Shown here one piece after another: positions 52,119 to 59,212 of a stretch of DNA of 59,212 bases. Source of the stretch: Candidatus Melainabacteria bacterium (lineage in GTDB: Bacteria; Cyanobacteriota; Vampirovibrionia; Obscuribacterales; Obscuribacteraceae). Made by a program: the position numbers and the translations under genes. The notes below the pieces were generated by a model. The model saw nothing but the letters and a program-made list of their open reading frames with translations, searched no databases and was not told where the DNA came from. Where the stretch lies: the NCBI GenBank assembly GCA_003153555.1, contig PLZS01000071.1, forward strand, positions 64,167-123,378. Direction: 5' to 3'. Each line of letters begins with the position of its first letter. Positions within the stretch are counted from its first letter, which is position 1.

Positions 52119-53209
52119 ACCCGGACGCTCTCCTTGGCTTCAGACAGAGTGTCCAATAATTCAGAAATCACTACAGGTGGTGCTCCGAGCCAATCAGTTT
52201 CAATACGCAGCGCATACAACTTTTCTGCTAGCTTCTCTGAAGGTTTCATTTTGACTAAGTCTTTTTCAGTCGTGATTACCATCGACGCCTTCGCTGCGGA
52301 CTTTTCTATGGCGGACATATCCTCATCTGAATACCAATGATGGTCCGTCCAGCAAAGCTTCTTAGTTATTTCAGCACCCTTTTCTTTAAGTAAATTGTGA
52401 AATGCATCCGGTCTGGCTAGGGCAGAGACCGCTACGATCTTATTTCCATTCAGAGCACTAGAGGGTAAGAGGACGCTGTTTGGTGATACTAAATGCGATG
52501 CGATAAAGCTGCATTTATCGATCGGTCGATTATAAGCATGGAGTCCTAAGAATTTTTCTAGTCTTTGGATTTTATCTGGGTCGAAGTTTTCGGGTATTTT
52601 GGTGATGATTAGCGATGTGGCTCGATTAAGTGCATAGAGTGGCTCTCTTAGCCTGCCAGCCGGAAGCAACGCGTCATTCTCAGGTTCATCGTTGTAATCA
52701 ATCAGAACCAAGTCTACGTCTCGTCGCATCGGAAAGTGTTGAAAACCATCATCAAGCAAAAGCACATCGCAGCCAAAGTGCGAAACTGCTAGGCTCGCCG
52801 ATGCTTTTCGATTTGAGCCGACAAGAACGACTGCTTTAGGCAGCCTCTTCGCAATTAAGAACGGCTCGTCACCAGCATCTTCGCACTTTGCATAATTGCC
52901 AGCCCCGTCGCTCACTACCACAGTCTTATCTTTAGATAAACGCTTGTAACCGCGACTGAGCACACCCACTTTTATACCAGCACTGATAAATTTTTGAGCT
53001 AACTCGATCGTGATCGGTGTTTTCCCTGTGCCACCACAGGTGATGTTGCCGATACTGATCACGGGCACGTCGGCTCGCTCGCGTTTGAAAACGCCGGCTC
53101 GATATCCTTCCAAGCGGCACAAGGATCCGACGAAGTAAGCAAGCGAAGCCGGTGCAAGCATCTGCTTACGCAATTTTTCGAATCTAGTAGTTGGATTGCC
53201 CCAACTCAT
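52115..53209 (-). CDS. lpxK: Tetraacyldisaccharide 4'-kinase
   Basis: LpxK phosphorylates the lipid A disaccharide to give lipid IVA at the inner membrane. The P-loop appears as GNITCGGTGKTP near residues 53-64, followed by SRGYKR, DEPFLIAKRLP, LLLDDGFQHFPMRRDVDLVLID and AGRLREPL, all typical. The C-terminal TDHHWYS..D and ITTEKDLVK motifs are present. At 364 residues it is slightly long. It overlaps both neighbours by four bases, between waaA and the heptosyltransferase gene. Confidence 0.95.
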   Translation of the reverse strand: MSWGNPTTRFEKLRKQMLAPASLAYFVGSLCRLEGYRAGVFKRERADVPVISIGNITCGGTGKTPITIELAQKFISAGIKVGVLSRGYKRLSKDKTVVVSDGAGNYAKCEDAGDEPFLIAKRLPKAVVLVGSNRKASASLAVSHFGCDVLLLDDGFQHFPMRRDVDLVLIDYNDEPENDALLPAGRLREPLYALNRATSLIITKIPENFDPDKIQRLEKFLGLHAYNRPIDKCSFIASHLVSPNSVLLPSSALNGNKIVAVSALARPDAFHNLLKEKGAEITKKLCWTDHHWYSDEDMSAIEKSAAKASMVITTEKDLVKMKPSEKLAEKLYALRIETDWLGAPPVVISELLDTLSEAKESVRV

Positions 53210-54525
53210 CTTCTGTCTCCCGCTGTCTCAATTTTTTGAAAGACGGACTGGTTTAGCGATACCAGTGATTCGATCATTGCCATTGCCCGGTCAACTGCTC
53301 CCTGACTTTCCTTCAGCCAATCATGACCATGTTTGCCTAACTGTTGACGCAGCTCGGGGTTCTCCAACAAGCGTTCTAATTGTTGGGACAATTCCTTCTC
53401 ATCATTTACGACAATCAGCGCGTTCCTAGACAGCAAGGCTTCAGCGACATCTTTTGTTTTGTGCAAATGTGGCCCAGCAATTACTGGCACTGAATACGTA
53501 AAAGGCTCGACGATATTGTGTCCACCAATAGGGGCCAAAGTTCCTCCAACGAAAGCGACCGTTGCAACCGAATAGAATTTTGCCAGATGTCCAATCGCAT
53601 CGAGCAGATAAACGTTTCCTTCTTGTTCAAACTTTTCATTTTCGGAAAAGCGACGCGGTCGAAAACCGGCCAATCTGATCAGGTCAGCGACTCGGTCGAA
53701 TCGCTCTGGATGCCGTGGGGCAATGATCAAATGAGTGCGCTTAGTGACTTTCAGGCGCTTGTAGGCATTCAAAATCGCTGCTTCTTCGCCTTCATGGGTG
53801 GAGCCGACCACGATCACTTGGTCGTTGAGAGAGAGATTGAGCTTGATCAAGAGTTCTTCTTGCTCTTCTTTGCTGATCGGTTCCAGTCCGTCGAATTTGA
53901 TGTTGCCCAAAACTTGGACTGGCAAGGATTCACCCGCTACTTTTTTGTAGCGTTCTGCTTCGCTTGAAGATTGGACGCCGACCATATGAAAGTCGCGTAG
54001 GACGGGACCAAAGAAGGAGCGCATTTTGTAATAGGAACCGAACGAACGAGGTGACATCCGTCCATTGATCATCGCTATGGGAATGTTTCTTTGTTTGCAT
54101 TGATGCACAAAGCCTGGCCAAATTTCGGTTTCGACAATCGTGACCAGTTTCGGATTTAAGACGTCGAGCCACTTTGCAGTAGCCCAGGGGAGATCGTAAG
54201 GAAAGTAAATACATTCGGCAAAATTTGACGCCCGCTCTTGGGCCAGTGCGTGTCCGGCTCCTGTGGTAGAGGAGATAACTATTGATTGTTGCGGATGTTG
54301 TTCGTGTAAGCGCTTAAGCAACGGCCACGCCGCATTGAATTCGCCAACAGAGACGGCATGAAACCAAATTGGTTTGCAAGCATTCGCAGCGGAGTATTTA
54401 TCTTTTATGGCGTCGGGAATAACTCCCAGCTTTTGCGGCATCCCGTATCTAGCGCGACGTTTGAGCAATAGAAAGGGTCCAAGAAGGACAGCGATTGAAA
54501 CCATCAACGTGTAATAGGCGATCAA
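53206..54525 (-). CDS. waaA: 3-deoxy-D-manno-octulosonic acid (Kdo) transferase
   Basis: WaaA adds Kdo to lipid IVA. An N-terminal membrane anchor (about residues 2-20) is followed by the GT30 domain: WFHAVSVGEFNAAWPL, SSTTGAGHALA, ETEIWPGFVHQC, INGRMSPRS and LGNIKFDG, then in the C-terminal half GSTHEGEEAAIL, APRHPERFD and GGHNIVEPF with catalytic-site Glu/His. At 439 residues it has the normal length. It is the first gene of the waaA-lpxK-heptosyltransferase operon, overlapping lpxK by four bases. Confidence 0.94.
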   Translation of the reverse strand: MIAYYTLMVSIAVLLGPFLLLKRRARYGMPQKLGVIPDAIKDKYSAANACKPIWFHAVSVGEFNAAWPLLKRLHEQHPQQSIVISSTTGAGHALAQERASNFAECIYFPYDLPWATAKWLDVLNPKLVTIVETEIWPGFVHQCKQRNIPIAMINGRMSPRSFGSYYKMRSFFGPVLRDFHMVGVQSSSEAERYKKVAGESLPVQVLGNIKFDGLEPISKEEQEELLIKLNLSLNDQVIVVGSTHEGEEAAILNAYKRLKVTKRTHLIIAPRHPERFDRVADLIRLAGFRPRRFSENEKFEQEGNVYLLDAIGHLAKFYSVATVAFVGGTLAPIGGHNIVEPFTYSVPVIAGPHLHKTKDVAEALLSRNALIVVNDEKELSQQLERLLENPELRQQLGKHGHDWLKESQGAVDRAMAMIESLVSLNQSVFQKIETAGDRR

Positions 54526-54570
54526 ACCGAGAATTCCAAGGAAAGCGGGAAGTGCCCTCTGACTCGATTC

Positions 54571-54601
54571 GCCAAGGGGATGCCTAGTCTAAAGCCTTGG
54601 C
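54571..54601. promoter_or_regulatory. Dyad in the waaA/DUF4337 divergent region
   Basis: GCCAAGG (54571-54577) and CCTTGGC (54595-54601) form a perfect 7-bp inverted repeat with a 17-base spacer, 46 bases upstream of waaA. Operator or leader hairpin are both possible. Confidence 0.3.
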
Positions 54602-54708
54602 TGTCAAGCTTCTAGTCATTTCGGTTCATCTTGAGGCGCTCCAGCCTTCACGAATTACCCATAACCGTGAGATAAGTTGAAGGTTGAACACTTATATCGG
54701 TGATAAAA

Positions 54709-55299
54709 ATGGAAGAAGGTCCAGAGCCCCAAGAGCTGTTTGAGCAGGTCGAGCACCAACATCACGAGTCTGAGGAGCATGAGGAGGCGGCTGGGAAAAG
54801 ACGTTTCGCCACCAGGTCTGCAATAACAGCTTCAGTCTTAGCTGTGCTTGCAGCACTTGGTTCTCTTCTAAGTGGACATTCAGCAAATGAGGCAATTCTG
54901 AAACAGGCTGAAGCCTCCGACAAGTGGTCTTATTATCAAGCGAAGAGCACAAAATCTCATATCTTCGAAGGTAACAGGCTCGTAGTCATGGCCATAGCGA
55001 ACGAACAGGCTAAAAGTTCTTCGCCTAACGTAGTGAAGGCCTTGAAAGATTTCGACGACAAAATTGTTAAGTACAATCAAGAGAAAGATGACATTCAGAA
55101 AGAGGCACAAGCCACTCAAAATGTGAGCGTTAAGGAGTTTGATCAGCATCAAAAATACTCCTTTGGCGTGGCATGCTTTCAAATTGGCATCGTCCTTGCC
55201 TCAGTCGCGATTCTGGTCACCGGCTCCTGGCTTTACTTTGGCAGTATTGGCGCAGGCGTGATCGGAATAATTTTTCTGATCTACGGCGTGTTGGGTTAG
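54709..55299 (+). CDS. DUF4337 membrane protein
   Basis: This 196-residue protein begins with an acidic His/Glu-rich cytoplasmic segment (about residues 1-30). A first membrane span follows (about 35-55: ATRSAITASVLAVLAALGSLLSG in parts), then SANEAILKQAEASDKWSYYQAKSTKSHIFE, the DUF4337 hallmark, and a coiled-coil region. Two C-terminal spans (about 148-195) end the protein. The family's function is unknown. ATG 54709 is preferred to GTG 54700. It is a single gene, divergent from waaA. Confidence 0.82.
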   Translation: MEEGPEPQELFEQVEHQHHESEEHEEAAGKRRFATRSAITASVLAVLAALGSLLSGHSANEAILKQAEASDKWSYYQAKSTKSHIFEGNRLVVMAIANEQAKSSSPNVVKALKDFDDKIVKYNQEKDDIQKEAQATQNVSVKEFDQHQKYSFGVACFQIGIVLASVAILVTGSWLYFGSIGAGVIGIIFLIYGVLG

Positions 55300-55797
55300 T
55301 CCGATTGGAGTCCGACTCCGACTTCAACTTTGACTCCGACTCGGACCCTGTGGACTTCGACTGCGAAGGAACTGGGCTAGCTGCCGCAAGAAAAATGTCG
55401 AAATGACCCTCGACGATTTGATCATCAGACGTCGATCCGACAGCTCGATTCGAGAGCTGTTTATGGGGGTACGGGGTATGTCCCGTCCTTTTTTATCGTT
55501 TAATATGTTAAGCAAAAAACACGGGTTTGAGTGGTGCTGAAAAGTCTTTCTTGGTAGGCATTTACGGAATCGCCAAAGCCTGGAGATGCTGATGTAATAT
55601 AGCTTTACGTGAATGTGGGAGTCGTGTTTGGGGGAGATGGTCCGGCTGTTAATGTGGCTCGATTTCATTGGGCACTCGAGACGAAAACGGCACGAGATCA
55701 GGACCAAGGTTTGGGCGAGTGCGCAGCGAGACCAACTTCGGATCCGCACTTCGACGTCCGCTAAAATTCCGAGTTGCTTTCATTCACAGAAGCGCCG
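55300..55797. other. Gene-free stretch between DUF4337 and priA with simple repeats and hairpins
   Basis: About 500 bases separate these convergent genes. At 55308-55359 a degenerate hexamer run (TCCGAC/TTCGAC/TTTGAC type) would encode Ser-Asp/Phe-Asp repeats, but the frame is short. The hairpin ACAGCTC/GAGCTGT lies at 55440-55460 and a terminator at 55471-55494. A plus-strand open frame from 55613 has no recognisable content and runs towards priA. Confidence 0.5.
55471..55494 (+). terminator. Rho-independent terminator after the DUF4337 gene
   Basis: ACGGGG (55471-55476) and TCCCGT (55481-55486) pair around a TATG loop, with one G-U pair next to the loop, followed by CC and six T residues at 55489-55494. 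It is 172 bases past the stop at 55299. Confidence 0.68.
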
Positions 55798-58467
55798 CTA
55801 AACCAGATCTAAAGCATCGACGTCAACTGCCATGTTCAATCCTGCAGGTAGGTATTTATTGCGCAGAAAAGCAGTTAGCAGCTGTCGTCCCTCATGACCA
55901 GCCAGATTCTTGAGAAGCAGGTGATAGCGAAATTTACCGCGCAGTCGTTCAATGAGACAGGCGGCTGGACCCAAAACCTTTACGGCATCTGCAGGTAAAT
56001 TTTCTTCTATAAAAGTGCTGATTTCATCGGCCAGATGCTGGCAAGCCGACTCCACCGTTCCGGGTTCATCACCGGCCACAACGACGCGGATGATTTGGCT
56101 GAAAGGAGGGTATTCGAAGGCTTGACGAGCCTCCAGTTCTTCTTGCAAGAAACGCCCATAATCGTGGTCCTTTGACCACTCAAGGGCGGGCATCTCGCAG
56201 TCATATGTTTGCAAAATAACCGCTCCGGGACGCTCGCCTCGACCTGCCCGTCCTGATACTTGGGTCAACAGCTGGAATCCTCGCTCGGTCGAGCGATAAT
56301 CCGGTAAGTTAAAAGCGGCGTCAGCGGTCATTACGCCGACCAATGTAACGTTGGCAATATCTAAGCCTTTTGAGACCATCTGGGTACCAATTAGAATGTC
56401 AGCCTCGCCCTCGGCAAAGCTTTGCAGAATCTCATCGTGCGCACCTTTACGTGAGGTGATATCGCTGTCTAATCTAAGGATTTTGCTGTTTGGATATCTT
56501 TCGCGCACTTCCTCCTCGACACGCTGAGTGCCCAGCCCGTATTGCTTGATGAATGGACTTTTACAACTCGGGCATTCCTCCATTGCAGAACAGCGGAATC
56601 CGCAATGGTGGCAGGCTAGAAAACCTGACAGATAAGAGGTATTGCGGTTTGGTCCGGTTTGTTGATGGAAGACCAGAGCGACACTGCAATTTCTGCATTT
56701 GACTACATAACCACAAGCTCTGCAGAAGACATGGCTGGCGTAGCCTCGTCTATTGATGAGCAGAATTGCTTGTTCTTTCTTTTCGAGGCATGCGCTTAAT
56801 TCGTTTGACAAGGAATGCGAAAAAATGCTTTTGTTGCCGTTGGCAAATTCCTTTCGCATGTCGACAATGCGCACCTGCGGCATTGCTTGTTTGAATACGC
56901 GTTCCGGCAGCTCCAACACCTTTTTACTGGCCCGTGCGCGGAGGTAGACTGAGACGTCGGGTGTGGCACTGCCCAGCACCACCAGCGCACCTGTTCGTCG
57001 CCCCTTTTCGATGGCAACGTCTTTGGCGTTGTAGCGTGGACTTGGACTGGTTTGCTTGTAACTGCCGTCATGCTCCTCGTCTAAAATTATCAAGCCAACT
57101 TGAGGTAAATTTGCCAGTATGGCCGATCTGGCTCCCAGCAAAACACGCCCCTCGCCGCTTCGGAGGCGTCTCCAGGTGTCGTACTTTTCACCGGGGGTGA
57201 TGCCGCTGTGCCAGACCGAAACTTGGTCTCCAAACCGACCTTTCAGACGTCTAGCCAGTTGCGGCGTCAAACTTATTTCAGGCACCAACATCATAGCGGC
57301 TCGTCCAGCTGCAAGAGTTTGTTCAATCAATCTTAGATAAACTTCTGTTTTCCCTGATCCTGTTACCCCATGTAAGAGCCAGGCCGGGTAGTCCTCATCC
57401 AGGTCACGATTTGAACCAGACTTATTCAGCGCTCGCTCACCACTTTTGAGCGTATTTTCTATCTCCCCTGCGCTTCGGTTAAGAGCAATAGTCAACTCTT
57501 TGGAGAGGACAGCCAAAGCTTCTGTCTGATGCTCAGTCAATGAAAGATCGGCGTTTGTGGTTTTCGTCACTTGCAAATTGCTTAAGGGATCACGAAATGA
57601 TTCCTCATGATTAATCGAAACTAGCCCCTGTTCACCAAACTTCTTAATAGTGGCTGAGGTCGTTTTTGCCTGCTCGAGCAACTCTTTCATTGTCATTTGG
57701 CCGCCATTCTTAGCGAGAATATTGAGCACTTCCTTCTGTCTTGCCGTGTTTCCTTCCTCGCCTGTCCAAATTACGGTCGTAACCACGCGCGGTGCTTGAG
57801 AGCCCGTGGATTCTTGGGCAATTGATAACAAACCTTCGCCACGCAAAAGCCCAATTGCTCTATAAAAGTGAGAAACAGTCATTTTTGATTTCGCCGCTTT
57901 CCTCCATCGTTGTTTCAGTGCCACCATGGATAGGGCTAAGTTTTTGCTTTCGAAGAGCGTCTTGATAATTGCTTGACTGGCAGGTTCGTACGAAGCAAGC
58001 GAACCACCACGTTTTTCAAAGACAACTTTATTGAGTCGAACTATTCTCTTGAACTTTGCGCTTAAAACTGAGGGCACCGCCGCTGATATCACATCCGACA
58101 AACTGGCGCAATAATAGTCTGCGATCCAATAAAGAAATTCAACATATTCCTTGTCGAAAAGTGGCTCCGGTTCGATCACCTCGGCGATCTCTTTAATCGT
58201 CACTTCAGTTTTTACTTCGTCGGTGAGCGATACCACATAGCCACCAACTAGGTCTCGGCCGCCAAACGGGACCAGAACTTGGGCCCCGATAAACGTCTCG
58301 GCCGCAAGTTCTTCGGGAACCCTGTATGTAAACAGTTTGTCCTTCAGCTCGCGAGCCTGAATATCAACTATGACGTTGGCGTAGACCGTGCTTGCCAATC
58401 CTTTGCTCCGCAGTAATCCAGCGTGGAATAGCCCTCTGGCTCCACCAAAGTATAGAGATAAAGACAC
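55798..58467 (-). CDS. priA: Primosomal protein N' (replication restart helicase PriA)
   Basis: PriA reloads the replisome at stalled forks. It has the N-terminal 3'BD domain (YANVIVDIQARELKDKLFTY) and a helicase core with Walker A GVTGSGKTEVY, DEEHDGSYKQ, LGSATPD and QVSGRAGRGERPG. The zinc-binding insertion carries eight Cys in CRACGYVVKCRNCSV, CHHCGFRC and CPSC. A Ser/Lys/Asn-rich insertion precedes Walker A. The start is unclear: no ATG precedes the conserved domain. GTG 58467 with GAGG eight bases upstream is chosen; TTG 58542 or TTG 58398 are alternatives. The family is normally 730-840 residues; this form has about 889. Confidence 0.94.
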   Translation of the reverse strand: MSLSLYFGGARGLFHAGLLRSKGLASTVYANVIVDIQARELKDKLFTYRVPEELAAETFIGAQVLVPFGGRDLVGGYVVSLTDEVKTEVTIKEIAEVIEPEPLFDKEYVEFLYWIADYYCASLSDVISAAVPSVLSAKFKRIVRLNKVVFEKRGGSLASYEPASQAIIKTLFESKNLALSMVALKQRWRKAAKSKMTVSHFYRAIGLLRGEGLLSIAQESTGSQAPRVVTTVIWTGEEGNTARQKEVLNILAKNGGQMTMKELLEQAKTTSATIKKFGEQGLVSINHEESFRDPLSNLQVTKTTNADLSLTEHQTEALAVLSKELTIALNRSAGEIENTLKSGERALNKSGSNRDLDEDYPAWLLHGVTGSGKTEVYLRLIEQTLAAGRAAMMLVPEISLTPQLARRLKGRFGDQVSVWHSGITPGEKYDTWRRLRSGEGRVLLGARSAILANLPQVGLIILDEEHDGSYKQTSPSPRYNAKDVAIEKGRRTGALVVLGSATPDVSVYLRARASKKVLELPERVFKQAMPQVRIVDMRKEFANGNKSIFSHSLSNELSACLEKKEQAILLINRRGYASHVFCRACGYVVKCRNCSVALVFHQQTGPNRNTSYLSGFLACHHCGFRCSAMEECPSCKSPFIKQYGLGTQRVEEEVRERYPNSKILRLDSDITSRKGAHDEILQSFAEGEADILIGTQMVSKGLDIANVTLVGVMTADAAFNLPDYRSTERGFQLLTQVSGRAGRGERPGAVILQTYDCEMPALEWSKDHDYGRFLQEELEARQAFEYPPFSQIIRVVVAGDEPGTVESACQHLADEISTFIEENLPADAVKVLGPAACLIERLRGKFRYHLLLKNLAGHEGRQLLTAFLRNKYLPAGLNMAVDVDALDLV

Positions 58468-58559
58468 GTGTCTGACCTCATTGCAGGGTTGAAAGCGCGA
58501 ACGCTTACATTCATGTACGCTCTTTCGCCCACAAAAGTTCAAATCGGACTAAAGCGCCA

Positions 58560-59054
58560 TCAGGCGCCGATTACGTATTTCTTCCAGCTAAATTCGCCCG
58601 AGACTGCGTGTTTCGAAATCTCAAAATAAACATGGCTCGGTGGACGGCGCGGCACCATATGAAGCGCCATGTTTGCTTCTTTGGGGGTGCGATCGCCCTT
58701 CTTGACGTTGCATTTCAGGCAAGCGGCCACCACGTTGTCCCAGCTATCAGTGCCGCCTCTTGAACGCGGGATGATATGGTCAATCGTCAAGTCATGCCTG
58801 CGGTCACCGCAATACTGGCAAGTGTAATTGTCACGATGCAGCAAATTGCGCCTTGACAGGCTGATTTCTTTGTAGGGAATCTTGACATAGGCCCTGAGCC
58901 GAATCACCGTGGGCAGCGGGAAGTCGGCATAAACCAACTTGCCGTTATGCTCGATCTGCTCAGCTTTGCCCTTCATGAGCAAAACAACTGCACGGCGCCA
59001 GGTACAGATGTTTAGCGGTTCGTATGAAGCGTTCAGAACTAATACTTTAGACAT
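58560..59054 (-). CDS. HNH endonuclease family protein
   Basis: This 164-residue protein has the HNH fold with CQYCG and ACLKCN zinc knuckles around DHIIPRSRGGTDSWDNVVAAC, the metal-binding His-Asn-His core, near residues 80-125. It opens MSKVLVLNASYEPLNICTW, typical of the stand-alone HNH proteins widespread in cyanobacteria and other bacteria; their role, presumably DNA cleavage or repair, is not established. ATG 59054. It is followed by priA after 92 bases and has a strong promoter directly upstream. Confidence 0.9.
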   Translation of the reverse strand: MSKVLVLNASYEPLNICTWRRAVVLLMKGKAEQIEHNGKLVYADFPLPTVIRLRAYVKIPYKEISLSRRNLLHRDNYTCQYCGDRRHDLTIDHIIPRSRGGTDSWDNVVAACLKCNVKKGDRTPKEANMALHMVPRRPPSHVYFEISKHAVSGEFSWKKYVIGA

Positions 59055-59093
59055 CCACAACCCGTGCGACTTAGCAATTGTTTACGTAGAAAT

Positions 59094-59121
59094 ATTATAA
59101 CAAGAATAACAAGTATGTCTA
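59094..59121 (-). promoter_or_regulatory. Sigma-70-type promoter of the HNH gene
   Basis: On the minus strand TAGACA (59121-59116), a 16-base spacer and TATAAT (59099-59094) give one mismatch to consensus. The box is 39 bases ahead of the ATG at 59054. It is the best promoter by eye in the window. Confidence 0.72.
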
Positions 59122-59155
59122 TAAATAAGCCATTAATGGGGTTTGTGATACAATT

Positions 59156-59203
59156 ACGTGATTGTCCATCTGAACAATCGAGGTTCCTAGCGGACTGCGC
59201 TAG
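59156..59203. other. Two hairpins at the window edge
   Basis: GATTGT/ACAATC (59160-59179) and CTAGCG-GACTG-CGCTAG (59187-59203) form 6-bp stems one after the other. They may belong to an RNA or a leader of a gene beyond the window; nothing more can be seen. Confidence 0.3.
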
Positions 59204-59212
59204 ACTCTATTG

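Noticed and set aside
13291..58696. HIP1 palindrome GCGATCGC as a cyanobacterial mark
   Set aside because: I noticed about four copies (near 13291, 39422, 45615 and 58688), only modestly above chance, not the strong enrichment seen in many cyanobacteria.
1..59212. CRISPR arrays, insertion sequences, prophage or integrase genes
   Set aside because: No direct-repeat/spacer pattern, transposase or integrase motif was found; the regular repeats present lack unique spacers.
1..59212. tRNA or rRNA genes
   Set aside because: Scanning for T-loop motifs such as GGTTCGANTCC gave only isolated partial matches (for example near 23003) with no cloverleaf. A tRNAscan-SE run would settle it.

Overview
The window reads as a chromosomal segment of a Gram-negative-type bacterium near the cyanobacteria, most plausibly a non-photosynthetic relative (Melainabacteria/Vampirovibrionia, for example the Obscuribacter group). 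This placement is inferred by eye. It rests on a 72-residue Hfq of cyanobacterial type without the usual YKHAI motif, a BtpA/SgcQ homologue, many kinesin-light-chain-type TPR and low-complexity secreted proteins, and moderate GC content. An outer membrane is implied by waaA-lpxK-heptosyltransferase genes and a TolC-type channel. No photosynthesis gene other than btpA was seen.

Layout. 0-2 kb: end of an unknown gene, then an ABC-2 exporter pair. 2-6.7 kb (minus): hfq-mreB-mreC-mreD-mrdA, the rod-shape and elongation module, preceded by about 500 bases that look like a structured leader or RNA. 7-11 kb (minus): a 3-hydroxyacyl-CoA dehydrogenase, a membrane glycosyltransferase and a TPR protein. 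11-14.5 kb (plus): biotin-dependent carboxylase alpha subunit, ispF and an unknown coiled-coil protein. 14.6-19.7 kb (minus): an exported peptide-degradation operon made of an M20 dipeptidase, a TldD-like HExxxH protease and a TldE-like partner lacking the motif. 19.7-22.8 kb (minus): an unusual trio, namely a papain-like protein with a Q-x5-C/H/N signature, a 1-nt-overlapping partner and a thioredoxin-fold protein without CxxC. 23-27.1 kb (minus): RidA/2-aminomuconate-deaminase-like protein, aldehyde dehydrogenase, SDR and saccharopine-dehydrogenase-like enzyme. 27.2-27.45 kb: a 15-bp tandem repeat whose units resemble DnaA boxes. 27.5-38.9 kb (minus): secreted EF-hand and Pro-rich proteins, then a two-component system next to a complete RND efflux operon. 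39-41.6 kb (plus): asparaginase II, KynB-type formamidase and BtpA-like protein. 41.6-46 kb (minus): Ser/Thr kinase, then ribF-recF. 46-50 kb (plus): gyrB, a CDP-alcohol phosphatidyltransferase and a Gln/Tyr-rich protein. 50-54.5 kb (minus): a DUF1877-like gene between two 67-bp direct repeats, then the lipid A/core operon. 54.7-59.2 kb: a DUF4337 gene (plus), then priA and an HNH endonuclease (minus).

How the parts fit. Housekeeping cell-envelope and replication genes (mre, lpx/waa, recF, gyrB, priA) alternate with accessory secreted-protein and catabolic clusters. The catabolic genes point to amino-acid use: the exported peptidases, asparaginase, kynurenine formamidase and aminomuconate-type enzymes could feed tryptophan and asparagine breakdown. 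A local family of hairpin terminators (CAACCG-N4-CGGTTG) sits just downstream of three separate minus-strand genes or operons.

The strongest candidates for something undescribed are the papain-like/overlapping-partner/CxxC-less thioredoxin trio, the 15-bp DnaA-box-like array, and the 67-bp repeats bracketing a single gene. None of these can be settled without database searches.
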